Positions 28,747-37,000 of a stretch of DNA of 42,589 nucleotides are shown in pieces. The DNA lies in contig PXRK01000049.1 of the NCBI GenBank assembly GCA_003021015.1, positions 1-42,589 on the forward strand, read 5' to 3'. How positions within the stretch are numbered: the stretch's first letter is position 1; the number at the start of each line of letters is the position of its first letter. The DNA comes from Halobacteriales archaeon QS_4_66_20 (GTDB taxonomy: Archaea; Halobacteriota; Halobacteria; Halobacteriales; Haloarculaceae). Under the pieces are notes generated by a model. The model was not told the DNA's origin, searched no databases, and was given only the letters and a program-made list of their open reading frames with translations. The translations under genes were made by a program, and so were the position numbers.

Positions 28747-30245
28747 TGGCGAGTGTCGTTAGCGCACTCCCCGAAGCTCTCTCGATTGTGTTCTCCTGGC
28801 CAGCGTTCGGACTCCTGGTAGCTGGCGTTGTCTTCGGCATCACTCTCGGCGCAATCCCCGGTATCGGTTCCGTCATCGGGATGGCAGTCACGCTTCCGTT
28901 GACGCTCCCGCTCTCCGGAGCGGAAGCACTCATTTTCCTTACCGCAGTCTACAGCGGCGCGATGTACGGGTCTTCAGTGGCCGCGATTCTGATCAACGTT
29001 CCGGGGACACCGGCGTCCGCGGCGTCGATTTACGATGGGTATCCGTTGACGAAACAGGGCAAGGCAAAAGACGCGCTCGCCATCTCTGCAACGTCCTCGG
29101 CACTCGGCGGGACGACGACCATGGTAGCTTTGTTCGTCATCACACCGCTGGTCTCCTCTATCGTGTTGCTGTTCGGGACGCCACACATCTTCCTCGTGAC
29201 GATACTCGGCATTATCATGATCGCGGTCATCGCGGCCCGGGGGTCGACGATCAAGGGCGTCCTGTCGGGTGCATTTGGGCTGTTGATAATGACCGTCGGC
29301 ACGGCTCCGACGACACCCGTGAGTCGCTACACGTTCGACACCCCCCTCCTATTGAGCGGGCTATCGTTCGTTGCCATCCTGCTGGGCGTCTTTGCCATTG
29401 CCGAGATGATTCGCATCATCGATATCGAGGGCGGGACGGCCGCCGAGATCGCGGAACTGGGGGGCAACACCGTCCGAGGCATACAGACGGTACTTGCGAA
29501 CAAGCTCCTGATGCTCAGGTCCTCGTTTCTCGGAATGGGAATCGGGAGTCTGCCGGGAGCCGGCGGCGCGGTCTCGAACTTCATCGCCTATGCCGTCGAG
29601 GTCCAGCGATCCGATGACCCGGACTCCTACGGAACGGGGAACCCTCGCGGCCTCATCGCGACGGAAAGTTCGAACAACGGAACTGTCGCTGGTTCGCTGA
29701 TTCCCGTCCTCTCGTTTGGAATCCCCGGGAGTCCCTCGACGGCGATCCTGCTCGGCGCATTCCTCATCCACGGCATAGACCCCGGCCCGACCCTGTTCGA
29801 AAACTCGCTCGACCTGATTTATGCACTCATCGTCAGTCTCATCGTCTCGAACGTCCTCATAATTGTCGTTGGTTTGATGCTCATTGCGCCGTTCGGATAC
29901 AAGATCTCGCTGGTCGATACCAAGTACATCGTTCCGATTATCGTCGTTCTCGCCGCACTCGGGACGATTTCCCTGCGGTCAAATCCAATCGACCTGCTCA
30001 CGATACTCGTATTCGGTATCATCGGGCTACTGATGAAGCGCTACGACTACTCGATTGTGGCGCTCGTCCTCGGTGCGGTACTGGGGACACTCTCCGAACG
30101 GACACTGAACCGCTCGCTGCTTCTGTCGGACGGGTCACTCGATATTTTCGTCGGCGATCCCCTGGCGATACTCCTTGTCGGCCTTATTGTCGGCATTCTT
30201 CTGGTTCCCGTTCTCAAGGGATCGATTCGTCGGGCCCGTTCGTAA
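28743..30245 (+). CDS. tctA: Tripartite tricarboxylate transporter large membrane subunit (TctA-like)
   Basis: A 500-residue permease with roughly 11-12 helices. Strong TctA hallmarks: GVVFGITLGAIPGIGSVIGMAV, SAVYSGAMYGSSVAAILINVPGTPASA (read as AVYSGAMYGSSVAAILINVP then GTPASAASIYDGYP), GAFGLLIMTVGTAP, SSNNGTVAGSLIPVLSFGIPGSPSTAILL (read in two parts), and a tail ending RRARS. It couples ion gradients to carboxylate uptake with TctB and TctC. Immediately follows and overlaps tctB (ATGA). With the ring-cleavage enzyme upstream, uptake of an aromatic acid is the likely role. Confidence 0.92.
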   Translation: MMASVVSALPEALSIVFSWPAFGLLVAGVVFGITLGAIPGIGSVIGMAVTLPLTLPLSGAEALIFLTAVYSGAMYGSSVAAILINVPGTPASAASIYDGYPLTKQGKAKDALAISATSSALGGTTTMVALFVITPLVSSIVLLFGTPHIFLVTILGIIMIAVIAARGSTIKGVLSGAFGLLIMTVGTAPTTPVSRYTFDTPLLLSGLSFVAILLGVFAIAEMIRIIDIEGGTAAEIAELGGNTVRGIQTVLANKLLMLRSSFLGMGIGSLPGAGGAVSNFIAYAVEVQRSDDPDSYGTGNPRGLIATESSNNGTVAGSLIPVLSFGIPGSPSTAILLGAFLIHGIDPGPTLFENSLDLIYALIVSLIVSNVLIIVVGLMLIAPFGYKISLVDTKYIVPIIVVLAALGTISLRSNPIDLLTILVFGIIGLLMKRYDYSIVALVLGAVLGTLSERTLNRSLLLSDGSLDIFVGDPLAILLVGLIVGILLVPVLKGSIRRARS

Positions 30246-30402
30246 TTCAGCCCAGACATCCACGAAAATCTCTTTAGTATCAATCTCAAATTAATAAGCC
30301 AAAAGTTACATTGTACGGTACGATTCGCGACGTACTGGACTATGAGTAGTTGACCGAAGAGTACGAACAAGTATAGACTTTGACCACCGAGATACGGTGA
30401 CG

Positions 30403-31113
30403 CTGTTCATACTCCCGTCGTGTTAAGATAAGGATGAGGCGGTCGGTGTTTCGAATGATCTATGGCCGAAATCGACCGCCTCAACGGAGATAGCAACTGG
30501 ATTGATTTGGATTTTGTGGAGCGCGAGCGGACACCCGAGGAGATCGTTGAAGTGGGTATTCAACTGCATCTGGCTGGCCTATCGCTTTTGAATACCAAAC
30601 AGCATCTTGAGAGGTTGGGTGTCCAACGCAGTCGAACAGCTATTCACAACTGGGTACAGAAAGCCGATCTACAGCCAACGGGGACACGATCCTCGAATTA
30701 CATTGCGCTCGACGAAACAGTAATTCAGTTGGGGACCGAACGCTACTGGCTGTACGCCGCCGTCGATCCCAACACCAACGAATTCCTGCACGTGAAACTC
30801 TTTCCTACCACAAATTCAGGACTCGCACAGGTATTTCTGCGTCAACTCCGCGAGAAACACGACATTGACGAAGCGACGTTTCTCAGTGACGACGCCGACC
30901 ACCTCCAAGCCGCACTCTCACGACTCGGACTCCGATTTCACATCCGTCGCCACGGAAATCGGAACAGCGTTGAACGTGTTTTTCGTGAGGTAAAACGACG
31001 AACGTCTTCATTTGCAAATACGTTCAGCCACGTTGAGCCAACGACAGCAGAATTGTGGCTCGGAGCCTTCGCAGTCTGGTGGAATCGATGCCAAAGTTAA
31101 CATGATGCGTGCT
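30403..31113 (+). mobile_element. IS6-family insertion sequence, apparently intact transposase
   Basis: Imperfect terminal inverted repeats: left GCTGTTCATACTCCCGTCGT and onwards to GTTAAG (about 30403-30428), right end (about 31091-31113) whose complement begins GCTGTAGCACGC and ends ATGTTAAC. They bracket the transposase. I see no target duplication. Its leader closely resembles the interior of the MITE at 17273. Confidence 0.65.
30462..31100 (+). CDS. IS6-family transposase
   Basis: A 212-residue DDE transposase. An N-terminal HTH region (FVERERTPEEIVEVGIQLHL) is followed by the catalytic triad: Asp in YIALDETVIQLG, Asp in EATFLSDDADHLQAAL, and Glu in HGNRNSVERVFREVKRR, with the YWLYAAVDPNTNEFLH segment between. 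The frame is uninterrupted and of normal length, so it may be active. It separates the tct operon from the Doc/Fic gene. Confidence 0.92.
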   Translation: MAEIDRLNGDSNWIDLDFVERERTPEEIVEVGIQLHLAGLSLLNTKQHLERLGVQRSRTAIHNWVQKADLQPTGTRSSNYIALDETVIQLGTERYWLYAAVDPNTNEFLHVKLFPTTNSGLAQVFLRQLREKHDIDEATFLSDDADHLQAALSRLGLRFHIRRHGNRNSVERVFREVKRRTSSFANTFSHVEPTTAELWLGAFAVWWNRCQS

Positions 31114-31189
31114 ACAGCAGTTCGCCACCGTACAGCGAAGAGATCGTGTGACCCAAGCGACCCGAGAGAACCCGCTACAAAGCAGTAGG

Positions 31190-31197
31190 TAAATAAG
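31190..31197 (+). promoter_or_regulatory. Box A of the Doc/Fic gene
   Basis: TAAATAAG is centred about 27 bases upstream of the ATG at 31221. Confidence 0.55.
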
Positions 31198-31220
31198 CGT
31201 TGTAGCAGAGGATATCGACA

Positions 31221-31766
31221 ATGGGCGAGGAGTCGGAGTCAATTAGCTACCTGTCAGCCGACGATATCCACGATATTCACGAGTTAATCGTGGAGGCAAA
31301 CGCGGAGACAACCGCTGGGGTCGCCTCGCCGGGGGATATTGAATACGCCGTTGAATATATTCAGGAAGGGCAATTCGGGCAGGGCCCCGAGTCGCTCCAC
31401 GAGAAGGCATTCCAGTTGCTGCGGCTCATTACGGTAAATCATCCGTTCGTCGATGGCAACAAGCGAACGGCGCTCATGTCGACCCGAATTTTCTACGCGC
31501 TGAATGGCCGCCGCTTTGACTACGATCGGGAGGTCAAAGAGATCCTGAAAGCGCTCGCGACGGAGGAGTCCAGTGTCGATGCAGAGGACGTGATCGCGTA
31601 TTTGCGAGCGCACACAGAGCCGCTGGCCCGGGAGTACGAGGCGACCATCAACCTGTGGCTGGCACGGATTGGCGACACAGATCAGCCCCCGACAGACCAG
31701 GATACTGACAAGCAGGACACCCACGAACCGAACGATTATGACCACGACCCCCATAGTGAAGAGTAA
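31221..31766 (+). CDS. Doc/Fic-family toxin (death-on-curing type)
   Basis: A 181-residue Fic-fold protein. The motif HPFVDGNKRTAL (residues 74-85) is the Fic/Doc active site with catalytic His74; Doc members phosphorylate EF-Tu, other Fic proteins AMPylate. Helices flanking it (EKAFQLLRLITVN, MSTRIFYALNGRRF) are normal. The last ~35 residues are a low-complexity Asp/Gln/His tail (TDQPPTDQDTDKQDTHEPN), unusual for Doc, maybe an added haloarchaeal tail. No antitoxin is upstream; the only candidate partner is the 45-residue ORF two bases downstream. Confidence 0.88.
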   Translation: MGEESESISYLSADDIHDIHELIVEANAETTAGVASPGDIEYAVEYIQEGQFGQGPESLHEKAFQLLRLITVNHPFVDGNKRTALMSTRIFYALNGRRFDYDREVKEILKALATEESSVDAEDVIAYLRAHTEPLAREYEATINLWLARIGDTDQPPTDQDTDKQDTHEPNDYDHDPHSEE

Positions 31767-31768
31767 GT

Positions 31769-31906
31769 ATGGCCGCTGAAAGCGAGCAACCGGAGATTCC
31801 CGATGAGATGTCTGCCGAAGAGGCGCGTCAGTATCTCATCCGGTTTCTCGGCCGCCAAGACCTCGACGAGCACGAGGAAATCTACGACGAACTCGCCACC
31901 GAATAG
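31769..31906 (+). CDS. 45-residue acidic protein, candidate partner of Doc
   Basis: An ATG at 31769 opens a 45-codon frame ending TAG at 31904-31906. The sequence is very acidic with a helical core (MSAEEARQYLIRFLGRQD) and tail DEHEEIYDELATE. It starts two bases after the Doc stop, so it is translationally coupled. It does not look like Phd, and I recognise no family. As a small acidic ORF directly after a toxin it is a candidate antitoxin (inference). It was below the usual ORF cut-off. Confidence 0.65.
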   Translation: MAAESEQPEIPDEMSAEEARQYLIRFLGRQDLDEHEEIYDELATE

Positions 31907-31947
31907 GACAGTCGCCGGCGGGCTTTCGGTGATCGGTTGTTCCTCGA

Positions 31948-32129
31948 TGTCCTCATCTAACGTTTTTCTAATAGTGATTATTGTGACTGTTTACCGGGTC
32001 GACCGCACGCAGTCATGCGGTTGATCCCGTAATGACCCACAATAATCACTATGAGGAGGTCTGCGAGTTGCAGAGGCACTTCTCGTTACGGCCTCCTCGC
32101 TTCTCAAACTCGCTCAACTAGACAGTGCC
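31948..32129 (+). repeat. 182-bp direct repeat, copy 2 (solo IS6 end)
   Basis: Matches 14036-14217 with about six substitutions, same orientation, and ends in the IS inverted repeat AACTAGACAGTGCC (32116-32129). The rest of the IS is absent; to the left the match stops at 31948. It contains the same long hairpin (TGATTATTGTGA ... TCACAATAATCA). It marks the right edge of the accessory island. The rest of the gap (31907-32275) holds nothing else I can support. Confidence 0.85.
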
Positions 32130-32275
32130 TTCCACGCTGTTCTACCGGCCGATCAACCGCCGGTAGCTGCCCGCCACACGAACCACATTCCGCGTCAAGG
32201 CGAATGCAACTCGCGTTCTCTCATCAGCAACACAGAGTCCACATCCTTTTGCAGCGAGCAACCCGAGACCAGAGC

Positions 32276-32755
32276 ATGACAGACCTGGAGTGGGACACTC
32301 TCGCGGAACAGGTCGCGTACAGCTGTGAGGGGTTCGACATCGTCAACCAGCAGGTGCGGCTTCCGAACGGTACCGAGACGGAGTTCGACTACCTCTCGGA
32401 GACCGAGAGCGTGGTGATCCTCCCGTTCGACACCGACGGCAACGTCGTCGTCATCGAGGAGTGGCGCCAGGCCGTCAGGCGGGTGAACCGGGGGCTCCCC
32501 GCCGGCAATCTCGAATCCGGCGAGGACCCCGACCTGACGACCGTCGAGCCAGCGAACGGGTACGCTGACTCGCTGTTTCACTACTTCGTCGCGGAGGGCT
32601 GTGAACCGGCCGGCGACCAGTCGCTCGACGTCGACGAATCCATCGAGGTCGGAACCGCCGACTACGAGGACCTGCTCGCTGCCATCCGCGACGGCGAGTT
32701 CCCGGACGGCCGCTCGGCGTTGGCGATCTGTTACTTCGAACTGTTCGCTGAGTAG
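32276..32755 (+). CDS. NUDIX-family protein lacking its Nudix box
   Basis: A 159-residue protein. The flanks are those of haloarchaeal ADP-ribose-pyrophosphatase-like Nudix proteins: VVILPFDTDGNVVVIEEWRQAVRRVNRGLPAGNLE, then VEPANGYADSLFHYFVAEGCEP and the C-terminal DYEDLLAAIRDGEF. Between them, where the catalytic box (G-x5-E-x7-R-E-U-x-E-E-x-G-U) should be, only GEDPDLTT remains (residues about 82-90); roughly 20 residues, including the R-E-x-x-E-E metal-binding core, are missing in frame. It is therefore expected to be inactive as a hydrolase. It may be a recent decaying gene or a binding protein. Lies next to the island boundary. Confidence 0.85.
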   Translation: MTDLEWDTLAEQVAYSCEGFDIVNQQVRLPNGTETEFDYLSETESVVILPFDTDGNVVVIEEWRQAVRRVNRGLPAGNLESGEDPDLTTVEPANGYADSLFHYFVAEGCEPAGDQSLDVDESIEVGTADYEDLLAAIRDGEFPDGRSALAICYFELFAE

Positions 32756-32820
32756 AAACGGAGTGGAAAGGGCGGGTGGCAAGGAACACGGTTAACCCCC
32801 CGGCCCCGAACAGGTGGGGT

Positions 32821-33759
32821 ATGGACACACGACAGGTACTGCTCGCGGACGCGTTCGCGGACGAACCGCTGGGTGGCCACCCTGTGGCAGTGATGCCCGA
32901 TGGCGAAGGGCTCTCCGGAACGCTCCTGCGCCGAATAGCCAGCGAGTTCGGCGCCGCCGGGGTTGTGACGCAGCAGGACGATCGGCTCTCGTATTTCGCA
33001 GGCGCTGGAATCGGCGATATGGTCGCTGGGGCGGTCGCGGGCGGCGCTGCGCTGGTCGAGCGCGGCCGCGTGGATCCGGGCACGCATACGATAGGAATCG
33101 AGAGAGTAGATACTGCCGACACTGGTAGCGACCCGGACGGCGACGGCGACGCGGCGGCAGTGACAGAGCAGGAGATCGAAGTCGACGCCGATCGAACGGT
33201 TCGGGTCACGCTTTCGGGCCTCGACTGTAGGTCGACGTCGGCGACGAACGCCGACCTCGCGGACGCGCTGGGGATCGACGTCGCAGCCATCGACGACGTA
33301 AGCGCGGACCTCCCTGCGGGGCAGATCGACGGATACGGTGGGACGCTGGTGACGCCGGTGAACTTCCTCGAACACCTCAGCCGCGCCGATCCGGGTGTTG
33401 AGGACCTGACTGCACTGCTCGCTGACGACGGCGCCGACCGTCTCTGTGCGTTCACGTTCGACACGCTCAGGAACGACACCGATCTGCATGCGCGCGTTTT
33501 CGATCCGCGGGCTGACGCCTGCGAGGTGCCCGCCAGCGGCGTCGCAGTCGGTGCTTGCGGTGCTCACCTCTCGCAAAATCCCGTGTTCGACGGCGAGCGA
33601 TCCGCAGTCCGCGCCGAGTGTGGTCGCTTTCTCGACCGGCCGGCGACGATCGGGACGACGCTGGCCGCCGCGCCGGAGCTCAGCGGGAAGGCCCTGACGG
33701 TACTCGACGGGACGCTCACGCTCCCACCCGAAGACGACGACGAGATTATCGAAGTTTGA
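32821..33759 (+). CDS. PhzF-family isomerase-fold protein, catalytic acids absent
   Basis: A 312-residue protein of the PhzF superfamily, two similar half-barrels, cytoplasmic. Family segments are VLLADAFADEPLGGHPVAVMP (usual F-x-x-x-P-x-x-G-N-P-A-A-V) and, in the second half, PASGVAVGACGAHL (usual E-D-P-A-T-G-S-A). Where PhzF has S-E-T with the general acid/base Glu, this protein has FGAAGVV, and the second-half Asp is Val or Pro. Catalysis as in PhzF is therefore doubtful. The ATG at 32821 is chosen; the 15 upstream in-frame codons look non-coding. Its TGA stop is followed directly by three TGATAC repeats and an inverted-repeat element. Confidence 0.75.
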   Translation: MDTRQVLLADAFADEPLGGHPVAVMPDGEGLSGTLLRRIASEFGAAGVVTQQDDRLSYFAGAGIGDMVAGAVAGGAALVERGRVDPGTHTIGIERVDTADTGSDPDGDGDAAAVTEQEIEVDADRTVRVTLSGLDCRSTSATNADLADALGIDVAAIDDVSADLPAGQIDGYGGTLVTPVNFLEHLSRADPGVEDLTALLADDGADRLCAFTFDTLRNDTDLHARVFDPRADACEVPASGVAVGACGAHLSQNPVFDGERSAVRAECGRFLDRPATIGTTLAAAPELSGKALTVLDGTLTLPPEDDDEIIEV

Positions 33760-33770
33760 TACTGATACTG

Positions 33771-33881
33771 ATACTGCCGGACGTGATTCTGTTACCACCC
33801 GGATAGCGCTCAGCATCTGAGACAACCGAAAACCCCCAGTCTGAGCATCACTCGGAGTAACAGAGTCACGTCCGACAGTAT
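33771..33881. mobile_element. Small terminal-inverted-repeat element, copy 3
   Basis: 111 bp. Left end ATACTGCCGGACGTGATTCT continues GTTAC; right end GTAACAGAGTCACGTCCGAC continues AGTAT. Over 25 bases the two ends are complementary with two mismatches. The core CGGACGTGA/TCACGTCCG is shared with the elements at 2447 and 3613. A smaller inverted pair (GCTCAG/CTGAGA, about 33808-33824) lies inside. It starts 11 bases after the PhzF-like gene's stop codon, within the 330-base gap 33760-34089. Confidence 0.65.
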
Positions 33882-34056
33882 GAGGAGTAGAGCAGTCGAT
33901 CCAGTTATTGATAAAGGTACAGTATAAATGTATAGGTATTCGAGGAGCAGTGCGGTTGCCACACGTGGTCATTTCTATCCAGATTAGCCGTAGTTGATTT
34001 CCCGTTACCCCCGGTCAACGGCGACTTTGATACCGGTTGTTCCTCCATCGGCGGAG

Positions 34057-34065
34057 GTTTAAAAT
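34057..34065 (+). promoter_or_regulatory. Box A of the multi-sensor HTH_10 regulator
   Basis: GGTTTAAAA region with TTTAAAA at about 28 bases before the ATG at 34090, supporting that start and a leaderless transcript. Confidence 0.5.
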
Positions 34066-34089
34066 AGCTGACCTGGGATAGGAAGCGTA

Positions 34090-37000
34090 ATGACATCTCC
34101 ACCGTTGACGCATGTGCTCCAGGAGACGCTTTCGGTGTTCGACTGCGGGGGGGATCCCCTGACGACGACCGAGGTGGCGGAAGAACTCGGCCTCGGCCGC
34201 CGGAGTACCTACGAACGCCTGGAGCGTCTCGCCGACGAGGACCACATCGAGACGAAGAAGGCGGGGGCGAACGCGCGGGTCTGGTGGCAGCCCCGCGTCG
34301 AGGACCGCGAGTCGACGACCGGGGTCGGGAAGGGGAGTGACGGATCGCCGATCAAGGACGAGCGAGAACTGCTGTACCGAACGACCCGCGAGATAGCCGA
34401 GGCGGACACGTTCCGCGAAGGGTTGCGCGGCGCAATCCGGGACGTCTGTCAAAAGACCGAATGGGAGTACGGGGAAGTGTGGTTACCGGTGGAAGACTCC
34501 GGAATCCGCCGGATCGACGTCGACTACTACGAGGAAGAGTTTGCGGAGTTTGCGGCGCTATCAGAGGGGTACACGTTCGATAAAGGCGAGGGGCTTCCGG
34601 GACGCGTCTGGGCGACCGGCGAATTCGAGTGGGCCTACGACGTCGAGGAGGGAACCACCGAGGAGTACCCTCGCCGGAACGCGGCGCTCGCGACCGGCCT
34701 GGAGTCGGCGCTGGGCGTTCCGATCGTCGCCGACGACGAGACGGTCGCCGTCCTTATGTTCGGGATGAGCGAGACCAGGGAGGTCGACGAGCAACTGGTG
34801 GACGTCGTTTCCTCGGTCGCCGCCGATCTGGGCCACCTCGTCCTCAGGCGACGGGCCGAGCAGACGATGGAGCGCGAGCGCGACCTGATCGAGCGCATCC
34901 TGGAGGCCAGTCCGGTCGGGATCCAGGTCCTCGACGACGAGGGAGAGATCACGCGCATGAACGAGCGTGTACGCGAGATCCTGGAAATCCCGGCTGATCG
35001 CGCCGACCAGTACACCCCCGATGACCGGGCTGTCTACGACGGGGACGGCAATCCCGTGGATCTCGAAGAGCACCCGTTCGCCCGGGCTCTGGAGACGGGC
35101 GAACCAGTGTTCGACTGGGAGGCGGTCGTCGAGCTTCCGGAGGCGGGCCAGCGCTGGCTCTCGGTCAACGCGGCACCGGTGCTGGACGACGACGGGAACG
35201 TCGAACGGGTCGTCACGACCGGGGAGGACATCACCCATCACAAGCGACAGACAAAGCGCCTGCAGCGCCAGCGCGACGACGTGGAGAGCGAACTCGACGA
35301 GATGTTCACGCGGGTCGACGACGCCTTCTTCGCCGTCGACGAACAGTTCCGGTTCACGTACGTCAACGAGCGCGCCGAGGAACTGCTCCAGCGCCCAGAG
35401 ACAGAACTGCTGGGGCGCTCGGTCTGGGAGGTGTTCCCCGAGGCCACCGAGACCCCTGCGTACGAGGCGTTCCACACCGCCCTGGAGGAACAACGGCAGA
35501 CGGAGTACGAGGTGTTTTACGAACCGCTGGATTTCTGGGTCGAGGCCAGGGTGTACCCGTCCGAATCCGGAGTGTCGGTGTACTTCCGGGACATCACTGA
35601 GCGAAAAGAGCGCGAGCAGGAACTCAAGCGCTACGAGACGATTGTCGAAACGGTGGAGGACGCGATCTACGTCGTCGACGAGGACGGCTACTACACGTTC
35701 GTCAACGAGGAACTGGCGTCGTTTTTCGACTGTGCGTCGGCGGATGTCGTCGGCTCGCACACCTCCGAGTACATCGACGAGGAGACAGTCTCAATCGGGC
35801 AGCGGGCAGGTCAGCGGCTCCGTGAGAGCGACAGGGATTCGGTGACTATCGAAGTCGAACTCACCGAGGGATTCGAGGAACCGAGGATCTTCGAGACGAC
35901 GTTTACGCTGCTCCCCGAGAGCGATCCAGGGGAACGAGTGGGCGTCGCCCGTAACGTCACCCACCGCAAGCGTCGTGAACGTGCGCTCCGCGACCGGGTG
36001 CGCCAGCAGGAGGCCGTGACCGAGCTCGGCAAGCGCGCACTCAAGGACCTCGACCTGGACGGACTTATGTCGGAGACAGTGGACCTCGTCGCCGACACGC
36101 TCGACACCGACTACTGCAAGATCTTAGATCTCGACGCTGAGGCCGGTGAACTGCTACTTCGCCAGGGCGTCGGTTGGGACGATGGCATCGTCGGTTCGGC
36201 CACAGTGTCGGCCGTCGCCGAGGACTCGCAGGCCGCGTTCACGCTGGATGCGGGCCAGCCAGTCGTCGTCGAGGACCTCTCAACTGAGGCGCGGTTTTCC
36301 GGTCCCGACCTCCTGACCGAGCACGATGTCCGGAGCGGGATCAGCGTGATTATCGGTCCGACCGACGACCCCTGGGGAATTCTCGGAACGTATGACAGGG
36401 AACAGCGGGAGTTCACCGAGCACGACGCCAACTTCGTCCAGTCGGTCGCGAACATCCTCTCGACGGCGATCAACCGGCACAGACACGAACAGGAGCTGAT
36501 CAGGCGTCGCCAGCAGCTGTCCGCACTCAACGACCTCAACGACGTCGTCCGGAAGATTACCGACGCAGTCATCGATCGGTCATCGCGCGAGGAGATCGAA
36601 TCGATCGTCTGTGACCACCTGACAGACGTTGGCGGGTACGAACTCGCCTGGGTCGGTGCCGGGGACGCGATGTCCGACAGGATCAACATCAAATCGTCCG
36701 CCGGCAGGTCCGGGTACCTCGACGACCTGGAAATCGTCGACGACCCGGACGACGACAGGGGTGAAGGGCCGACCGGGAGAGCACTCAGAACGGGCGAGAT
36801 GCAGACGACCCCCGACGTCCGGGAAGATCCGCAGTACGAGCCCTGGCGGGACCTCGCAGTGAAGTACGGCTTCCACTCGAATGCTGCGATCCCGATCGTC
36901 CACGGGGAGACGGCCTACGGTGTGTTGAACGTGTACGCGGATCGACCTGGGGCGTTCGAAGGCCGGGAGGGCAACGTGATCGCACAGCTCGGCGAGGTCG

